A stretch of 64,000 bases of DNA from Laspinema palackyanum D2a (lineage in GTDB: Bacteria > Cyanobacteriota > Cyanobacteriia > Cyanobacteriales > Laspinemataceae): assembly GCA_025370845.1 (NCBI GenBank), contig JAMXFF010000032.1, forward strand, positions 31,425 through 95,424. The letters are read 5' to 3'. A program made the translations under genes and the position numbers. Below, piece after piece: positions 1 through 8,552 of this stretch. The notes under the pieces are model-generated. The model was not told the DNA's origin. It ran no database searches and worked only from the letters and a program-made list of their open reading frames with translations. The first letter of the stretch is position 1, and every line of letters begins with the position of its first letter.

Positions 1-1
1 G

Positions 2-262
2 AAGCAAGATTTAATCGGGACTCCAGTGCGGGTGACGGAAATTGAACCGGGGTTAGTGGAAACGGAATTTAGTCTCGTGCGCTTTCATGGGGACTGCGAT
101 CGCGCCGAAAAGGTGTATCAGGATTTAACGCCCCTAACCGGGGAAGATATTGCGGATTTAGTGCTTTTTTCGGTCACTCGACCCCCCCATGTGAATATTA
201 GCGAAATGTTAGTCGTCCCGGTGGATCAGGCCAATGCTACCCTCGTTCATCGGCGACGCTAA
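2..262 (+). CDS. SDR family NAD(P)-dependent oxidoreductase, C-terminal part (5' end outside window)
   Basis: The frame is open from the first bases and ends with TAA at 260-262, so only the last 86 codons are seen. The segment GTPVRVTEIEPGLVETEFS followed by RFHGD, a DIADLVLF helix and the closing HVNISEMLVVP is the C-terminal signature of YdfG-like classical short-chain dehydrogenases, which reduce hydroxy-acid or aldehyde substrates with NAD(P)H. The Rossmann GxxxGxG and YxxxK motifs would lie upstream, outside the window. The family call is firm; the substrate cannot be told. No partner gene is visible, and the next gene begins about 250 bases on, after a short TIR element. Confidence 0.85.
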   Translation, partial: KQDLIGTPVRVTEIEPGLVETEFSLVRFHGDCDRAEKVYQDLTPLTGEDIADLVLFSVTRPPHVNISEMLVVPVDQANATLVHRRR

Positions 263-333
263 ACTAAATTAAAAATGCGCGTGAAGGACAGACTACGGAT
301 GCAATCTACGACTCATGGTGACGGGTTAACGAG

Positions 334-412
334 AGACTTCTTGCAGAATTCTCAAAAGCCCCCCTTCTTAAGGGGGGTTGGGGGGATCAATCCGGACGTT
401 TGCAAAAGGTCT
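334..412. mobile_element. Short TIR element, AGACCTC family, copy 1 (degenerate)
   Basis: This 79-bp sequence starts AGACTTCTTGCA and ends TGCAAAAGGTCT, near-perfect terminal inverted repeats. An inner palindrome CCCCCCTT-CTT-AAGGGGGG is followed by TTGGGGGGATCAATCCGG. The same layout recurs at 37929-38012 and 45680-45758. The flanks (GAG left, AAT right) show no duplication, so this copy is older or rearranged. It is too short to code for anything and looks like a non-autonomous miniature element. Confidence 0.7.
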
Positions 413-515
413 AATAGCCCCACTCCGGCAATATTCCAAATAAACAGACTCTCAACAGCACAAGGGTTGAGCGTTGCGGTAATTTGTGCTGTACCGGCTC
501 TTGGGGAATAGTATC

Positions 516-1991
516 ATGACACCGGCAAAGCTACAAGTACAAGCGAAACAAGGCGATCTGCGGGCGATCGCCGCTTTGATTGATGACTGTTTAACCCCCC
601 ACGGCATGAGAGCTCAGGTGCGCTTGCATCAGGGTTTACTGTCCGTGAGTGTGCAAGCGCCAACTCCCAGACATCGGCAACGGTGTGTTTCTGCAATTCG
701 GCAACTGCTGATGAAATTGAAAATTCCAGCAGTCGCCCGGGTCCGGATTTTGGGCAAAAATCGCGATCGCTCAGTAATCTGGAGTGAGGAATTTGCCCTG
801 GGGAATGGAACCTCTGTGCGAACCGTCGCCCCCCGACGGCGCAAACGGCAAAATGACGGCAATAGGGATACCCTAGCAGGGGGATTGTCCCGAGTTACCC
901 CTCGTCCCTCTTCCACTGGGATACAACCCAGGCGATCGCCCCGGGCAACACTGCAAAAAGACCCCTGGTTAGCGGTTAATTTATCGGTTCTATTTCCGGG
1001 TCTGGGACAGATTTATGCCGGAAAATTTTTCCGAGGGTTACTCATTATTTTAATTGAAGCGGTCTTAATTGTCGTGGCACTTGCCGCGTTCTTTAGTCCC
1101 GAGGGAAATACCCTCACCAGTTTGGGATTAGTTTTGCCAATTTTTGGCATTTATTTGGTCAATATTATTGATGCTCATCGATGTTTTAAACCCCTATCTT
1201 TTTTGCGCCTAGAAAGGGTGCTTAAGAATAAAAGAAATAAAAATAATCCTTGGGTCGCCGTATTTTTATCTCAATTGTTACCCGGACTGGGCCATTTGTA
1301 TTTAAAAAATTTCGGTCTAGGCGCAGTCTTGATGATTAGCCTAATTGTTGCCTCTAATATTGCGCGATTGCATCCGGGATGGTTGCTAGTTCCGCCTTTA
1401 CTGTATGCGATCGCCTGTTACCATGCTTATTTTTCCTGTCCGCGATCGGCCCTCCATTCCCAGGACCCGATTGTGATGATTGTGATTTTGATTGTAACCT
1501 TCAAGCTCACCACTATCTTGATTCCCGCTTGGGTGGAACATGATTTTGTCCAACGGTTTACGATTCCTAGTGATTCGATGGTCCCGACTCTCCGTTCTGG
1601 GGACCAAATCCTCGCTTTAAAATCTCGGGGGCGTCCTCCGCAACCGGGGGATTTGGTGGTCTTTCGTGCGCCGGAATTTGCCAAAACCCTTGACCCTAAT
1701 GCTGGGGATTTATTTATTAAACGCACCATCGGGATGCCCTTAGACGTACTCCGGCTGAAGGATGGGATTATTTATATCAATAATGAGCCGCTTCCCGAGG
1801 ACTATATTGCTGGCCCTGCCCAGTACAATTTAAACCCCCAAATCGTCCCCGCAGATAGTTATTTTGTGTTAGGCGACAATCGCAATAATAGCTTTGATTC
1901 TCACGTTTGGGGTTATGTCCCGAGAAATCACATTATCGGCAAGGCGTATAAAATCTACTGGCCCCCAGAACGGATCGGACCTTTGCGGTAA
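516..1991 (+). CDS. lepB: Signal peptidase I with a long N-terminal membrane extension
   Basis: This is a predicted 491-aa membrane protein. The last third is a type I signal peptidase (S26) domain: the box IPSDSMVPTLRSGD carries the nucleophile Ser354, GDLFIKRTIGMPLD carries the general base Lys402, and GDNRNNSFDSHVWG is box E. It would cleave signal peptides at the outer face of the plasma or thylakoid membrane. Two related hydrophobic modules precede it (PGLGQIYAGKFFRG and PGLGHLYLKNFGLG, about residues 150-240 and 255-330). Residues 1-60 form a cyanobacterial AIAALIDDCL-type domain. Ordinary cyanobacterial LepB proteins are about 190-220 aa with one anchor, so this is a fusion. ATG 516 is preferred over GTG 486 because homology to the N-terminal domain begins there and GGGGA lies just upstream. 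Confidence 0.88.
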   Translation: MTPAKLQVQAKQGDLRAIAALIDDCLTPHGMRAQVRLHQGLLSVSVQAPTPRHRQRCVSAIRQLLMKLKIPAVARVRILGKNRDRSVIWSEEFALGNGTSVRTVAPRRRKRQNDGNRDTLAGGLSRVTPRPSSTGIQPRRSPRATLQKDPWLAVNLSVLFPGLGQIYAGKFFRGLLIILIEAVLIVVALAAFFSPEGNTLTSLGLVLPIFGIYLVNIIDAHRCFKPLSFLRLERVLKNKRNKNNPWVAVFLSQLLPGLGHLYLKNFGLGAVLMISLIVASNIARLHPGWLLVPPLLYAIACYHAYFSCPRSALHSQDPIVMIVILIVTFKLTTILIPAWVEHDFVQRFTIPSDSMVPTLRSGDQILALKSRGRPPQPGDLVVFRAPEFAKTLDPNAGDLFIKRTIGMPLDVLRLKDGIIYINNEPLPEDYIAGPAQYNLNPQIVPADSYFVLGDNRNNSFDSHVWGYVPRNHIIGKAYKIYWPPERIGPLR

Positions 1992-2053
1992 ATCCGGGAA
2001 GGTTAGTGTTTAGAGAGATGCTGGGCAAGTTTCTACACACTGTACCAAATCTC

Positions 2054-2377
2054 CTTACAACAGTAGATTTTTTACGTTCAGGGGGATTGGCCTTTCTATT
2101 AACGGCACCTCTTGTCCCCTCCCCTTGGCAAGGGGAGGGTTAGGGTGGGGTCCTCGTGAGGTGGCTTTGCCACCTCACGAAGAAAGAGGTGGGCACCCGG
2201 GGTTCCATACAGGCGCGGTAAGCGGAAGCTCTCCCGTAGGGAATCGCCTCCCTTGAATGCGTGATGGGGCGGTAAGCGGAAGCTCTCCCGTAGGGAATCG
2301 CCACCTCAGAAGAACCCCACCCTAACCCTCCCCTTGCCAAGGGGAGGGGACCGGAAGTAAAAACCTACTGTTGTAAG
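2054..2377. repeat. Long palindromic element, copy 1 (about 324 bp)
   Basis: The outer ends are CTTACAACAGTAG and, inverted, CTACTGTTGTAAG. Inside are long complementary arms, CCCCTTGGCAAGGGGAGGG and TTAGGGTGGGGT on the left and their complements at 2316-2349. The centre holds two 34-bp direct repeats (2215-2248 and 2269-2302) beginning GCGGTAAGCGGAAGCTC. The 10 bases before the element (ACCAAATCTC) and after it (ACTAGATCTC) agree at 8 positions, which looks like a worn target duplication. Copies 2 and 3 lie at 53775-54110 and about 60966-61278. The reading frames inside are artefacts of the repeat. Confidence 0.8.
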
Positions 2378-2393
2378 ACTAGATCTCCCCGTC

Positions 2394-2912
2394 TTAAAAT
2401 CGTAAACCGACGCCGCCTTGCAAAGAGACAGCCGGTTTGCTTTCATCGTCATAAGCATCTAAGGCAATCACCGCATTCCCAAAGACGATGAATCGGGTAT
2501 TGGGAACGGCAAAATCTACCCCGGGTTGAATGGCAAAGCTGACTTTTTGGCCCACGGGGGTATCCCCAGTGGTGAGAGCGGCACCTGCACCTAAATAAAT
2601 ATCGGTTTGCCAGGTGAGGGGATAGTCATAGGAAATGGTGGGGACCACTGCCGTACCCTCGCCGCTAAAAAATCCCTGAGCGCGTAATGAAATGGGCAAG
2701 GCAAGCAGTTTATAGCGGGCTGCTAGTAAAAAAGAGTTTTCCCGATCGCCCTCTAGTTCGGTGAGTCCAGCGGATCCGCCAATTCCCACATAACTCCCAT
2801 AAGCCGCTTGAGCCGATGCCGGTTGACTCGACCCCACTAAACTGCTGGCGATCGCCACTGTCCCTAACATCAGAGCACCCAAAGTCGATCCCATTTTTTT
2901 CAGACGTTCCAT
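2394..2912 (-). CDS. Secreted outer-membrane-type beta protein, unknown function
   Basis: The predicted protein has 172 aa. A basic start (MERLKKMG) and a hydrophobic stretch end in the signal-peptidase site ASAQA at about residue 37. The mature part alternates polar and hydrophobic residues and glycines (GSYVGIGGSAGLTE, SLRAQGFFSGEG, IYLGAGAALTTG, VSLQGGVGLRF) and ends in Phe, the usual terminal residue of outer-membrane beta-barrels. It probably forms a small barrel or sits at the cell surface. No enzyme motif is visible. The gene stands alone, with the long palindrome copy 1 directly at its 3' end, where it could act as a transcript end. Confidence 0.75.
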   Translation of the reverse strand: MERLKKMGSTLGALMLGTVAIASSLVGSSQPASAQAAYGSYVGIGGSAGLTELEGDRENSFLLAARYKLLALPISLRAQGFFSGEGTAVVPTISYDYPLTWQTDIYLGAGAALTTGDTPVGQKVSFAIQPGVDFAVPNTRFIVFGNAVIALDAYDDESKPAVSLQGGVGLRF

Positions 2913-3163
2913 TTCCCTTCTCCTCTATCCCACTAAAAACAAATACTTCCGATGTTCCGTCGATTCTAGCTCAAGTTGAATCGATGAACCATCACCAAGT
3001 CTGTTTCCCTATCCCTTCGGGAATGGCAGAACCCAGAGGATTCAAGGGTCTCAATCAAGGGTGAACTCCGATTAACCCGGTTCAAAAATGGAGGTGTTTT
3101 CTCCCCAAATCCCGTTTTTGGGGGATTGCATCCGCAACCGAGGCCCCGGGGAGAAACAACCCC

Positions 3164-5347
3164 TTAAGGTTGGGAACACAGAGGATAAATCCCCCCTTGA
3201 GCACAGATATAAACAATTTGTTTATCATCTAAATTTCGGGCTTTGCTAAAATCCACCCCCCCCAAAAATCCGGCTGTGGCAGGGTCTGAGGATTGCAGGA
3301 GGCGATCGCCACTTGGGCTATGGGGTTTGAAAAATACGGCCCCTTGGAAATCCGCCCCTTCTACATTCGCCCCTTGAAAATTCACCGAGGTGAGATCGGT
3401 TTGCTGGAAGTTGGCATTTTGTAATTGAGCAAAACTCAAATTCGCACCGGCCAATTTCGTCTCGCTCAAATTAGCATTTTGGAGATTAGCTTGGGTGAAA
3501 TTCCCCCGACTCAAATCGGCACCCTGCCAGTCCGATCGCATTAAGTTCGCTTTTGCCAGGGTCGCACCCGTTGCCACCACCCGGGGGAACCGCGCACCAA
3601 TGGCGAGAATGCCGCTTAAGTTCGCTTCTGTTAAATGAGCACCCACCAGGGTAGCATTGGTGAGGTCCGCTTCTCGCAAATCTGCCCCGATCGCCTGGGT
3701 ACTGCTGAGGTTAGCCCCGGTGAGTTGAGCATGGGAGAGGTTTGCCCGATCGAGTTTGGCACGACTCAGATTGCTATAGGCGAGGATAACATGACTCAAA
3801 AATGCCCCGGTAAAGTCCGTATCGGTGAGGATGCTGGCAGTCAAGTCGGCTTTTTGGTCATCCACGCTTCCGAAACGGCGATCGGGTCCGGGACTGGAAA
3901 ATTGACTGCTTTTAAAACTGGCATGGCTTAAAATAGCGCCCCGGAACCGAATTCCGGATAAGTCAGTTTTTTCTAACACCAAGGTGAATGGGGTCGCTTC
4001 GGTGGTGACTTGGCCCAAATGAGTGCGACTCAGATCTAGGGGGTCGAACTCAGTGCTATAGAGTTGCAGGAGTTTGGCGATCGCCCGTTGGGTGGCTTGC
4101 AGTCGCAGTTGCACCACTTCAATCTGCTCCTCATTGGTGCTATAACGCAGGGAATCCAGGTCTGTGCGTGTGGATTGATTTAATTTTTGCAAATAAGGGA
4201 GCGATCGCCCTCCACTGCTGACTAAGGCTTGTTGCAGGACATCCAGTTGAGCGGGGTCCGTTTCCAGGGCCAGCATATCCGCTAAAATTTGATACTGGGC
4301 CTCGGGATTCTCGAAACTCGCTAATCCCAGAATCGCACCTTGACGCTCATCCGGTGCAAATTGCCGGACCCAAGTGAGAAACTTTTCCTGATCCCGCGCC
4401 GCCTGAGTCCGGGCATTTTCTTGGGATTGGATATAAAGTTGAGTCGTGACGAAGGTTCCCAAAATTGCAGCCAGACCCACGGCTAATGCCAGGGCTTTTT
4501 TCGTGCTCCTGTGAAGGCGAATCCCATTCCACCCCTGATCGAAGACGGGTTTTGATTCCGGCATCCGTTCCAGGGGGCCGCCTGCCTCGAATTGAATCCC
4601 CACCTGTTTTGAGTTGCTGCTGTTCATGTTTTTACTAGGTCCCGAAACGCTGTGTCGGCTACTGCGGACCCACGTTCCGGCGAGGCGATCGTGGAGGGTG
4701 CGACACTTGGGATCAAAGTAACTCCAGAATCCATCCAAGGCCACCATCAAGGCCGTTATGACTCCCAAAATTACTAAGTCCGGTACAGCGCCTGTGATCA
4801 GCCAGATTAGATAGGCGCTGGTGAGGGTGACTCCCCAACGGCCTACGGCCTCTCGCAACAGTGCACGCCCAAATCCGGGCGCTTTTCCCGAATCCGTCAC
4901 CACCTGGAGGCGCAACCAGCGCTTCGGTAAAGTCTGACCCGTGAGTCCGAGTAGATATAACTGCCAAATACTGACGCTTAAGGCGGCGATCGGGCCAATT
5001 GTCCAGAGGAAATTGACGAGGGGAGGGACGAGACGGGTGCAGCTTGCTCTTCGGGGATTGTTACAAGTTGGGGGCAGGGCCAAGGTCCGGGCGATCGCAC
5101 GTTCCAGGGTCACCAGAACCGGATTCAGGGGGACAGGTTGCACATTCAGATACCGCGTGGCGTGCCATCCCAAAGACAGGGGAACTAGGGCGCTAACGGC
5201 AATCAGCGCCAGTTCTACCGTACTCGCGGCCAACCGCCGGGGAAATAGGGTCACGGGGTGGACTTTCCCCTGAGTCGGGGGTTTGCTGGCTTTTGTGGAT
5301 TTGACTTTGGATTCGGTCCGCTTGGGACCTTGAGATTTCCCAGTCAC
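3164..5347 (-). CDS. RDD-domain membrane protein with C-terminal pentapeptide repeats
   Basis: This 727-aa protein combines three parts. Residues about 35-230 form an RDD-type membrane domain: PRRLAASTVELALIA, then a segment with GQTLPKRWLRLQVV, and DPKCRTLHDRLAGTWV at the end, typical of RDD. A further transmembrane helix lies at about 280-305. A HEAT-like helical stretch (about 315-420) leads into a long run of A(D/N)LxX pentapeptide repeats (about 455-680), which fold as a right-handed quadrilateral helix. The tail holds four cysteines. The start is GTG, two bases after the stop of the upstream small gene, so the two are probably co-transcribed. The function is unknown; the layout suggests a membrane-tethered pentapeptide scaffold. 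Confidence 0.8.
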   Translation of the reverse strand: MTGKSQGPKRTESKVKSTKASKPPTQGKVHPVTLFPRRLAASTVELALIAVSALVPLSLGWHATRYLNVQPVPLNPVLVTLERAIARTLALPPTCNNPRRASCTRLVPPLVNFLWTIGPIAALSVSIWQLYLLGLTGQTLPKRWLRLQVVTDSGKAPGFGRALLREAVGRWGVTLTSAYLIWLITGAVPDLVILGVITALMVALDGFWSYFDPKCRTLHDRLAGTWVRSSRHSVSGPSKNMNSSNSKQVGIQFEAGGPLERMPESKPVFDQGWNGIRLHRSTKKALALAVGLAAILGTFVTTQLYIQSQENARTQAARDQEKFLTWVRQFAPDERQGAILGLASFENPEAQYQILADMLALETDPAQLDVLQQALVSSGGRSLPYLQKLNQSTRTDLDSLRYSTNEEQIEVVQLRLQATQRAIAKLLQLYSTEFDPLDLSRTHLGQVTTEATPFTLVLEKTDLSGIRFRGAILSHASFKSSQFSSPGPDRRFGSVDDQKADLTASILTDTDFTGAFLSHVILAYSNLSRAKLDRANLSHAQLTGANLSSTQAIGADLREADLTNATLVGAHLTEANLSGILAIGARFPRVVATGATLAKANLMRSDWQGADLSRGNFTQANLQNANLSETKLAGANLSFAQLQNANFQQTDLTSVNFQGANVEGADFQGAVFFKPHSPSGDRLLQSSDPATAGFLGGVDFSKARNLDDKQIVYICAQGGIYPLCSQP

Positions 5348-5349
5348 TC

Positions 5350-5673
5350 TTATGGATTTGGGTTGGAGGATTTGGACGCTAAAAATAATTTATATCCGAC
5401 AAATCCTAACACCCCAACTGCGGCCAAGGTAAAGGCTAACCGAACCAAATTTAATACGGTACTCACGGCAGTCAAGGCAAAGACTCCCCCCACGGCGATC
5501 GCCACCATTTTCCCCCCATCGGGCAGTCCTTGATACCACAGGGTTAACTGTTGGTAAACCGATTTTAAGGAAGGGGCGTCCGGGGTCGATGTTTGCAAGG
5601 GTTGCGGGTGGTGGATTTGCGCCTCTAAATCTTGGAGTTGGCGCTCTAATTTTTGGCGTTCTTGAGGATTCAT
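5350..5673 (-). CDS. Small membrane protein, conserved-type hypothetical
   Basis: The protein has 107 aa from ATG 5671-5673. It opens with a charged, probably coiled-coil helix (MNPQERQKLERQLQDLEAQI), passes through a Pro/Thr-rich linker and ends in two adjacent hydrophobic helices (about residues 53-72 and 77-95) with a short Lys-containing tail. I do not recognise a named family. The frame stays open upstream to 5826, but that part is low-complexity and lacks a good start, so the shorter form is preferred. The downstream RDD-pentapeptide gene starts two bases after its stop, implying an operon and possibly a membrane complex. Confidence 0.65.
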   Translation of the reverse strand: MNPQERQKLERQLQDLEAQIHHPQPLQTSTPDAPSLKSVYQQLTLWYQGLPDGGKMVAIAVGGVFALTAVSTVLNLVRLAFTLAAVGVLGFVGYKLFLASKSSNPNP

Positions 5674-5961
5674 AAGTTTTCGATGATTCGAGGAGGATGC
5701 GATTGGACTCCAGTCCCCCATCAGACTGGGGACGCTGCTCTTGTGATTGTAGCGAACCTCGGTCTGATCATGCGCTTTGAAGGGCATGACTCCAGAAAAT
5801 CGGAGACGCTTGATGGGTTTTGCCAACCCTCATGATGAAGAAATTTAGGAGAATTTTTTTCAAAAATAGGTAGATTTAACCTCTATAAATCCGCACTTTG
5901 GCTGATTTTTTTCCCCAGGGTTAACAGTAGGATTAGAGGAGATTGAGAAATGTGCATGGCG

Positions 5962-5990
5962 AACCCCCAAAGATTTGGGGGTTTTTTATT
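5962..5990 (+). terminator. Rho-independent terminator of an unassigned short transcript
   Basis: AACCCCCAAA and TTTGGGGGTT form a perfect 10-bp stem followed by TTTTATT. No plus-strand gene lies upstream: the nearest gene runs away on the minus strand. The stem therefore ends either a small RNA or a tiny translated leader (AGGAG, then ATG at 5950). Confidence 0.7.
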
Positions 5991-6213
5991 GAGGTCAATT
6001 CGCCCGGTTAGCCCCGACACCCCCGGGGGTCAGGGTTTGTTGGGTCACAGCGATCGCGATCGCCACTACGGATGGTCAAGGGTGAGGATTGCAGCGAACA
6101 AGCTTACCCAGAAGTGAGAGGCATATCACAGGACTCCCCATCCCCCTGCCATAAAAGCAACAACCCATTCAATTTAAAATCTGGCTATTTCATCAGGCCA
6201 CTGTCACGTTAAT

Positions 6214-6250
6214 AAAAAGCAAAAACCCCAGTTATTGTGTTTAACTGGGG
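6214..6250 (-). terminator. Rho-independent terminator, minus strand
   Basis: CCCCAGTTA (6226-6234) pairs with TAACTGGGG (6242-6250). Read on the minus strand, the stem is followed by TTTTTGCTTTTT. It lies 126 bases past the stop of the GTPase gene and fits its transcript end. Confidence 0.8.
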
Positions 6251-6375
6251 CAGTTCCTTTCTCTATAATTGACTCTCTTAATCTCTATTGTGGCCGGGAG
6301 TATTCCTCCCGGGCATCCGCCAAATGACTGAGTTTTAGTCGGCTAAACTGCGTACCGGCAAAAACTCGCACCCTT

Positions 6376-8295
6376 TTAGGATGTCGGTGGTTGCTCTAAA
6401 TAAGACTCAAAGCGCGATCGCAGTTGGTCTAAGCTCAATTTCTGGGTCCAATATTCCACTAAGGCATGGCCAAAGGCCCAGGCATTGCGATCGCTCGTTC
6501 CCCGATTATCTCGCAGTAAGGGCCAGAGGGAGAGCAAATCAAACTGAAAGGGTTTGGCGTCGATATTCAACAAATTAAATAAGTCATAGGCCATTTGCAG
6601 TTTACCAATGACCACGGGTAACTGTTCGACGGGGATTTGTTCCGCTAAGGCGTAGGCGAGGGTCGGGGACCCGGTGGAAAGGGTGGAAATGAACTGGAGG
6701 ACGGGAGTCTTGAGTAAGGAGGTCAATCCTTGGGTGGTTGCCATCTGGAAGGTATAGCGATCGATAATTTTAGCCGAAGCCACAATCCGGGATTCGCGAT
6801 CGCGCAAAAATCGGGCAAGGCGCTGTTGTTTCGCCGGGTCGATCGCCTCAATCAGTGCTATTGCCAGGGTATCGGCATTCCAAGCCGTTCGCCCTTGTTG
6901 GGAGTCCTGGGTCACAATGGGTAAAATGCGATCGCAATATTCCCCCAATTGTTCAGTGCGATACTGAGTTGCTTCCCGAATGGATTTTTCCTTGGGTTTA
7001 TCCCCCCAAACCCAATCATAAGGCGGATTCCACTCCCGAATCGGACGCAAGCGATCGACTTGGGTCACAATGGCGATCGCTGGTAAATCGGACACCTCTG
7101 CCTTGATTTCTTTCAGAAAATCCACATCCATTTGCAGGGCCGGATCCATAGCAGGGGTGACTAACAATAACAAATCGGCAGTTTTACCATAGTCGAGAAC
7201 CATCTCTCGCAAATCGGCGCGTTTTGCTTGTTCATATCCCGGAGTATCCCATAAAATCAACGTTTCCCCCCCCTCACTCTGCCAATGATAATTAGAGATT
7301 AGGTCCGTACTCGGCAACAAATCGACTTCGGCGCGATCGCTGTCAAACAAGGTATTAATCAGACTACTTTTTCCCGCCCCTGTACGCCCGACTAACAAAA
7401 TATTAACGGGCTTTTGGGCGATAGTTTCCACAGGTTCAGATTGGGAAATAATCTCTCGCAGGGTTTGGGTTTTGGCCTTCGGTAAAGCAGGAGTCGATAT
7501 CGGTGAAACCGTCTCTGGTAAAGTCCGATTTCCATACAAAGTAGCCGCTTGCCGACTCAAATTCCGTAATGCTGCCTCTCGCAACAGTTGTCCCAAATTC
7601 ACCAATAATTCTTGAGTTGCCCGATTACTAGAACCTTGCGAGGCCATTCGGGCAGCCGCTACAGCGGGATTGACAAACCATTGTACCCAGTTCCAAACTT
7701 GGAACAGTTTCCGCGCCGAAGGTTCCAATTTTCGATACATTTCATAAGCTTGAAAGGCTTGTCCTACAGTGACTTGATTCAAGGCCGGTGAGAGTTGTTG
7801 CATCCAGCGGTCCATGTCATCCACAGTGCCTCGAATCAGTCCATAAGCTTGGGGAATGTAAATATTAAGCAGAGGATATTTGACTTCGGGATTATAAATT
7901 AAGGCAATGGCGGTGACGACTTCCTGGCATCGGTTCCCAAAGGTTTGTAAATCCTCCCAAATCGGCGCATCAGTCCGAGAAGTTTCTAATATTTTTTGTA
8001 AAGCAACTTCGGCTTTTTGAGTGGCTTCATCAGCGGTGGGTCCGGTGTTTTGTTGTTTAGACTCTTCGATGTCTTGATTTACTTGGGCGATCGCCGCTTC
8101 CATTTCCGCCATCATCGGTTGAGTCCACTGCACTAACAGCCACCGCCACCCGACTAAAACCAGGGTAAAGATTGCCCAAATCCAGTTCAGATTCCATTCA
8201 TGAATTTGGGTTCCGGCTGCCACTAGCAAAAAGGTGACAATCCCGGCGATCGGCAAGGCTAAAACCACCCATTGCCAAGTTTTTAATCGAACCAT
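6376..8295 (-). CDS. Membrane-anchored GTPase (Era/YfjP-like P-loop GTPase)
   Basis: The predicted protein has 639 aa. Two N-terminal transmembrane helices (about residues 8-27 and 33-50) are followed by a charged helical region. The GTPase domain holds G1 GRTGAGKSS (about 302-310), G3 WDTPGYE (about 349) and G4 TQVDRL (about 413). The C-terminal region (about 530-600) is helical and partly hydrophobic, like the DUF697-type tails of such GTPases. The ATG at 8293-8295 is chosen because AGGAG lies 10 bases before it; the frame is open farther upstream, but those codons are Cys-rich and unlike protein. The role is probably in membrane or envelope organisation. A second GTPase with a DUF697-type tail lies at 47870-49219. 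Confidence 0.82.
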   Translation of the reverse strand: MVRLKTWQWVVLALPIAGIVTFLLVAAGTQIHEWNLNWIWAIFTLVLVGWRWLLVQWTQPMMAEMEAAIAQVNQDIEESKQQNTGPTADEATQKAEVALQKILETSRTDAPIWEDLQTFGNRCQEVVTAIALIYNPEVKYPLLNIYIPQAYGLIRGTVDDMDRWMQQLSPALNQVTVGQAFQAYEMYRKLEPSARKLFQVWNWVQWFVNPAVAAARMASQGSSNRATQELLVNLGQLLREAALRNLSRQAATLYGNRTLPETVSPISTPALPKAKTQTLREIISQSEPVETIAQKPVNILLVGRTGAGKSSLINTLFDSDRAEVDLLPSTDLISNYHWQSEGGETLILWDTPGYEQAKRADLREMVLDYGKTADLLLLVTPAMDPALQMDVDFLKEIKAEVSDLPAIAIVTQVDRLRPIREWNPPYDWVWGDKPKEKSIREATQYRTEQLGEYCDRILPIVTQDSQQGRTAWNADTLAIALIEAIDPAKQQRLARFLRDRESRIVASAKIIDRYTFQMATTQGLTSLLKTPVLQFISTLSTGSPTLAYALAEQIPVEQLPVVIGKLQMAYDLFNLLNIDAKPFQFDLLSLWPLLRDNRGTSDRNAWAFGHALVEYWTQKLSLDQLRSRFESYLEQPPTS

Positions 8296-8420
8296 TGATT
8301 GATGTCTCCTGAAATAAATTGAGTTTTCTAAATGGATAGAGAGTGAACAGCGCCTACATTTTTCTGGGTTGAAATAATAGGTGCATCCGGTCCTCCCCAC
8401 AATTTTAGACTAAACCCAAT

Positions 8421-8452
8421 AAAAACCCACACCCTAAAGGGTGAGGGTTTTT
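8421..8452. terminator. Bidirectional terminator-like hairpin
   Basis: AAAAACCCACACCCT and AGGGTGAGGGTTTTT form a 14-bp stem with one mismatch, A-rich on the left and T-rich on the right. It lies upstream of the GTPase gene and downstream of desB, so it insulates the two minus-strand units. Confidence 0.6.
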
Positions 8453-8480
8453 ACAATTGGGGGTTTTTACAGTCCAGGCC

Positions 8481-8506
8481 AAAAAAAATAGCCCGCACAA
8501 GCGGGC
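8481..8506 (-). terminator. Terminator of desB
   Basis: On the minus strand GCCCGC-TTGT-GCGGGC is followed by TATTTTTTTT. It sits 47 bases past the desB stop, a classic intrinsic terminator. Confidence 0.85.
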
Positions 8507-8552
8507 CATTTGCCAAGAGTCCCACCCCGGAAGGAGTCGGGACTATTTTGAG

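Larger units (their letters stand above)
5674..6375. other. Intergenic stretch with two opposed terminators
   Basis: No convincing gene lies here. The stretch contains a plus-strand terminator (5962-5990) preceded by AGGAG and an ATG at 5950, and a minus-strand terminator (6214-6250). TATAAAT at 5884-5890 could be a promoter -10 element for a short plus-strand transcript of about 100 nt. Confidence 0.4.

Noticed and set aside
2140..2340. Frame encoding repeated SREAIPYGRASAYR
   Set aside because: It lies wholly inside the long palindrome and comes from its 34-bp internal repeats.
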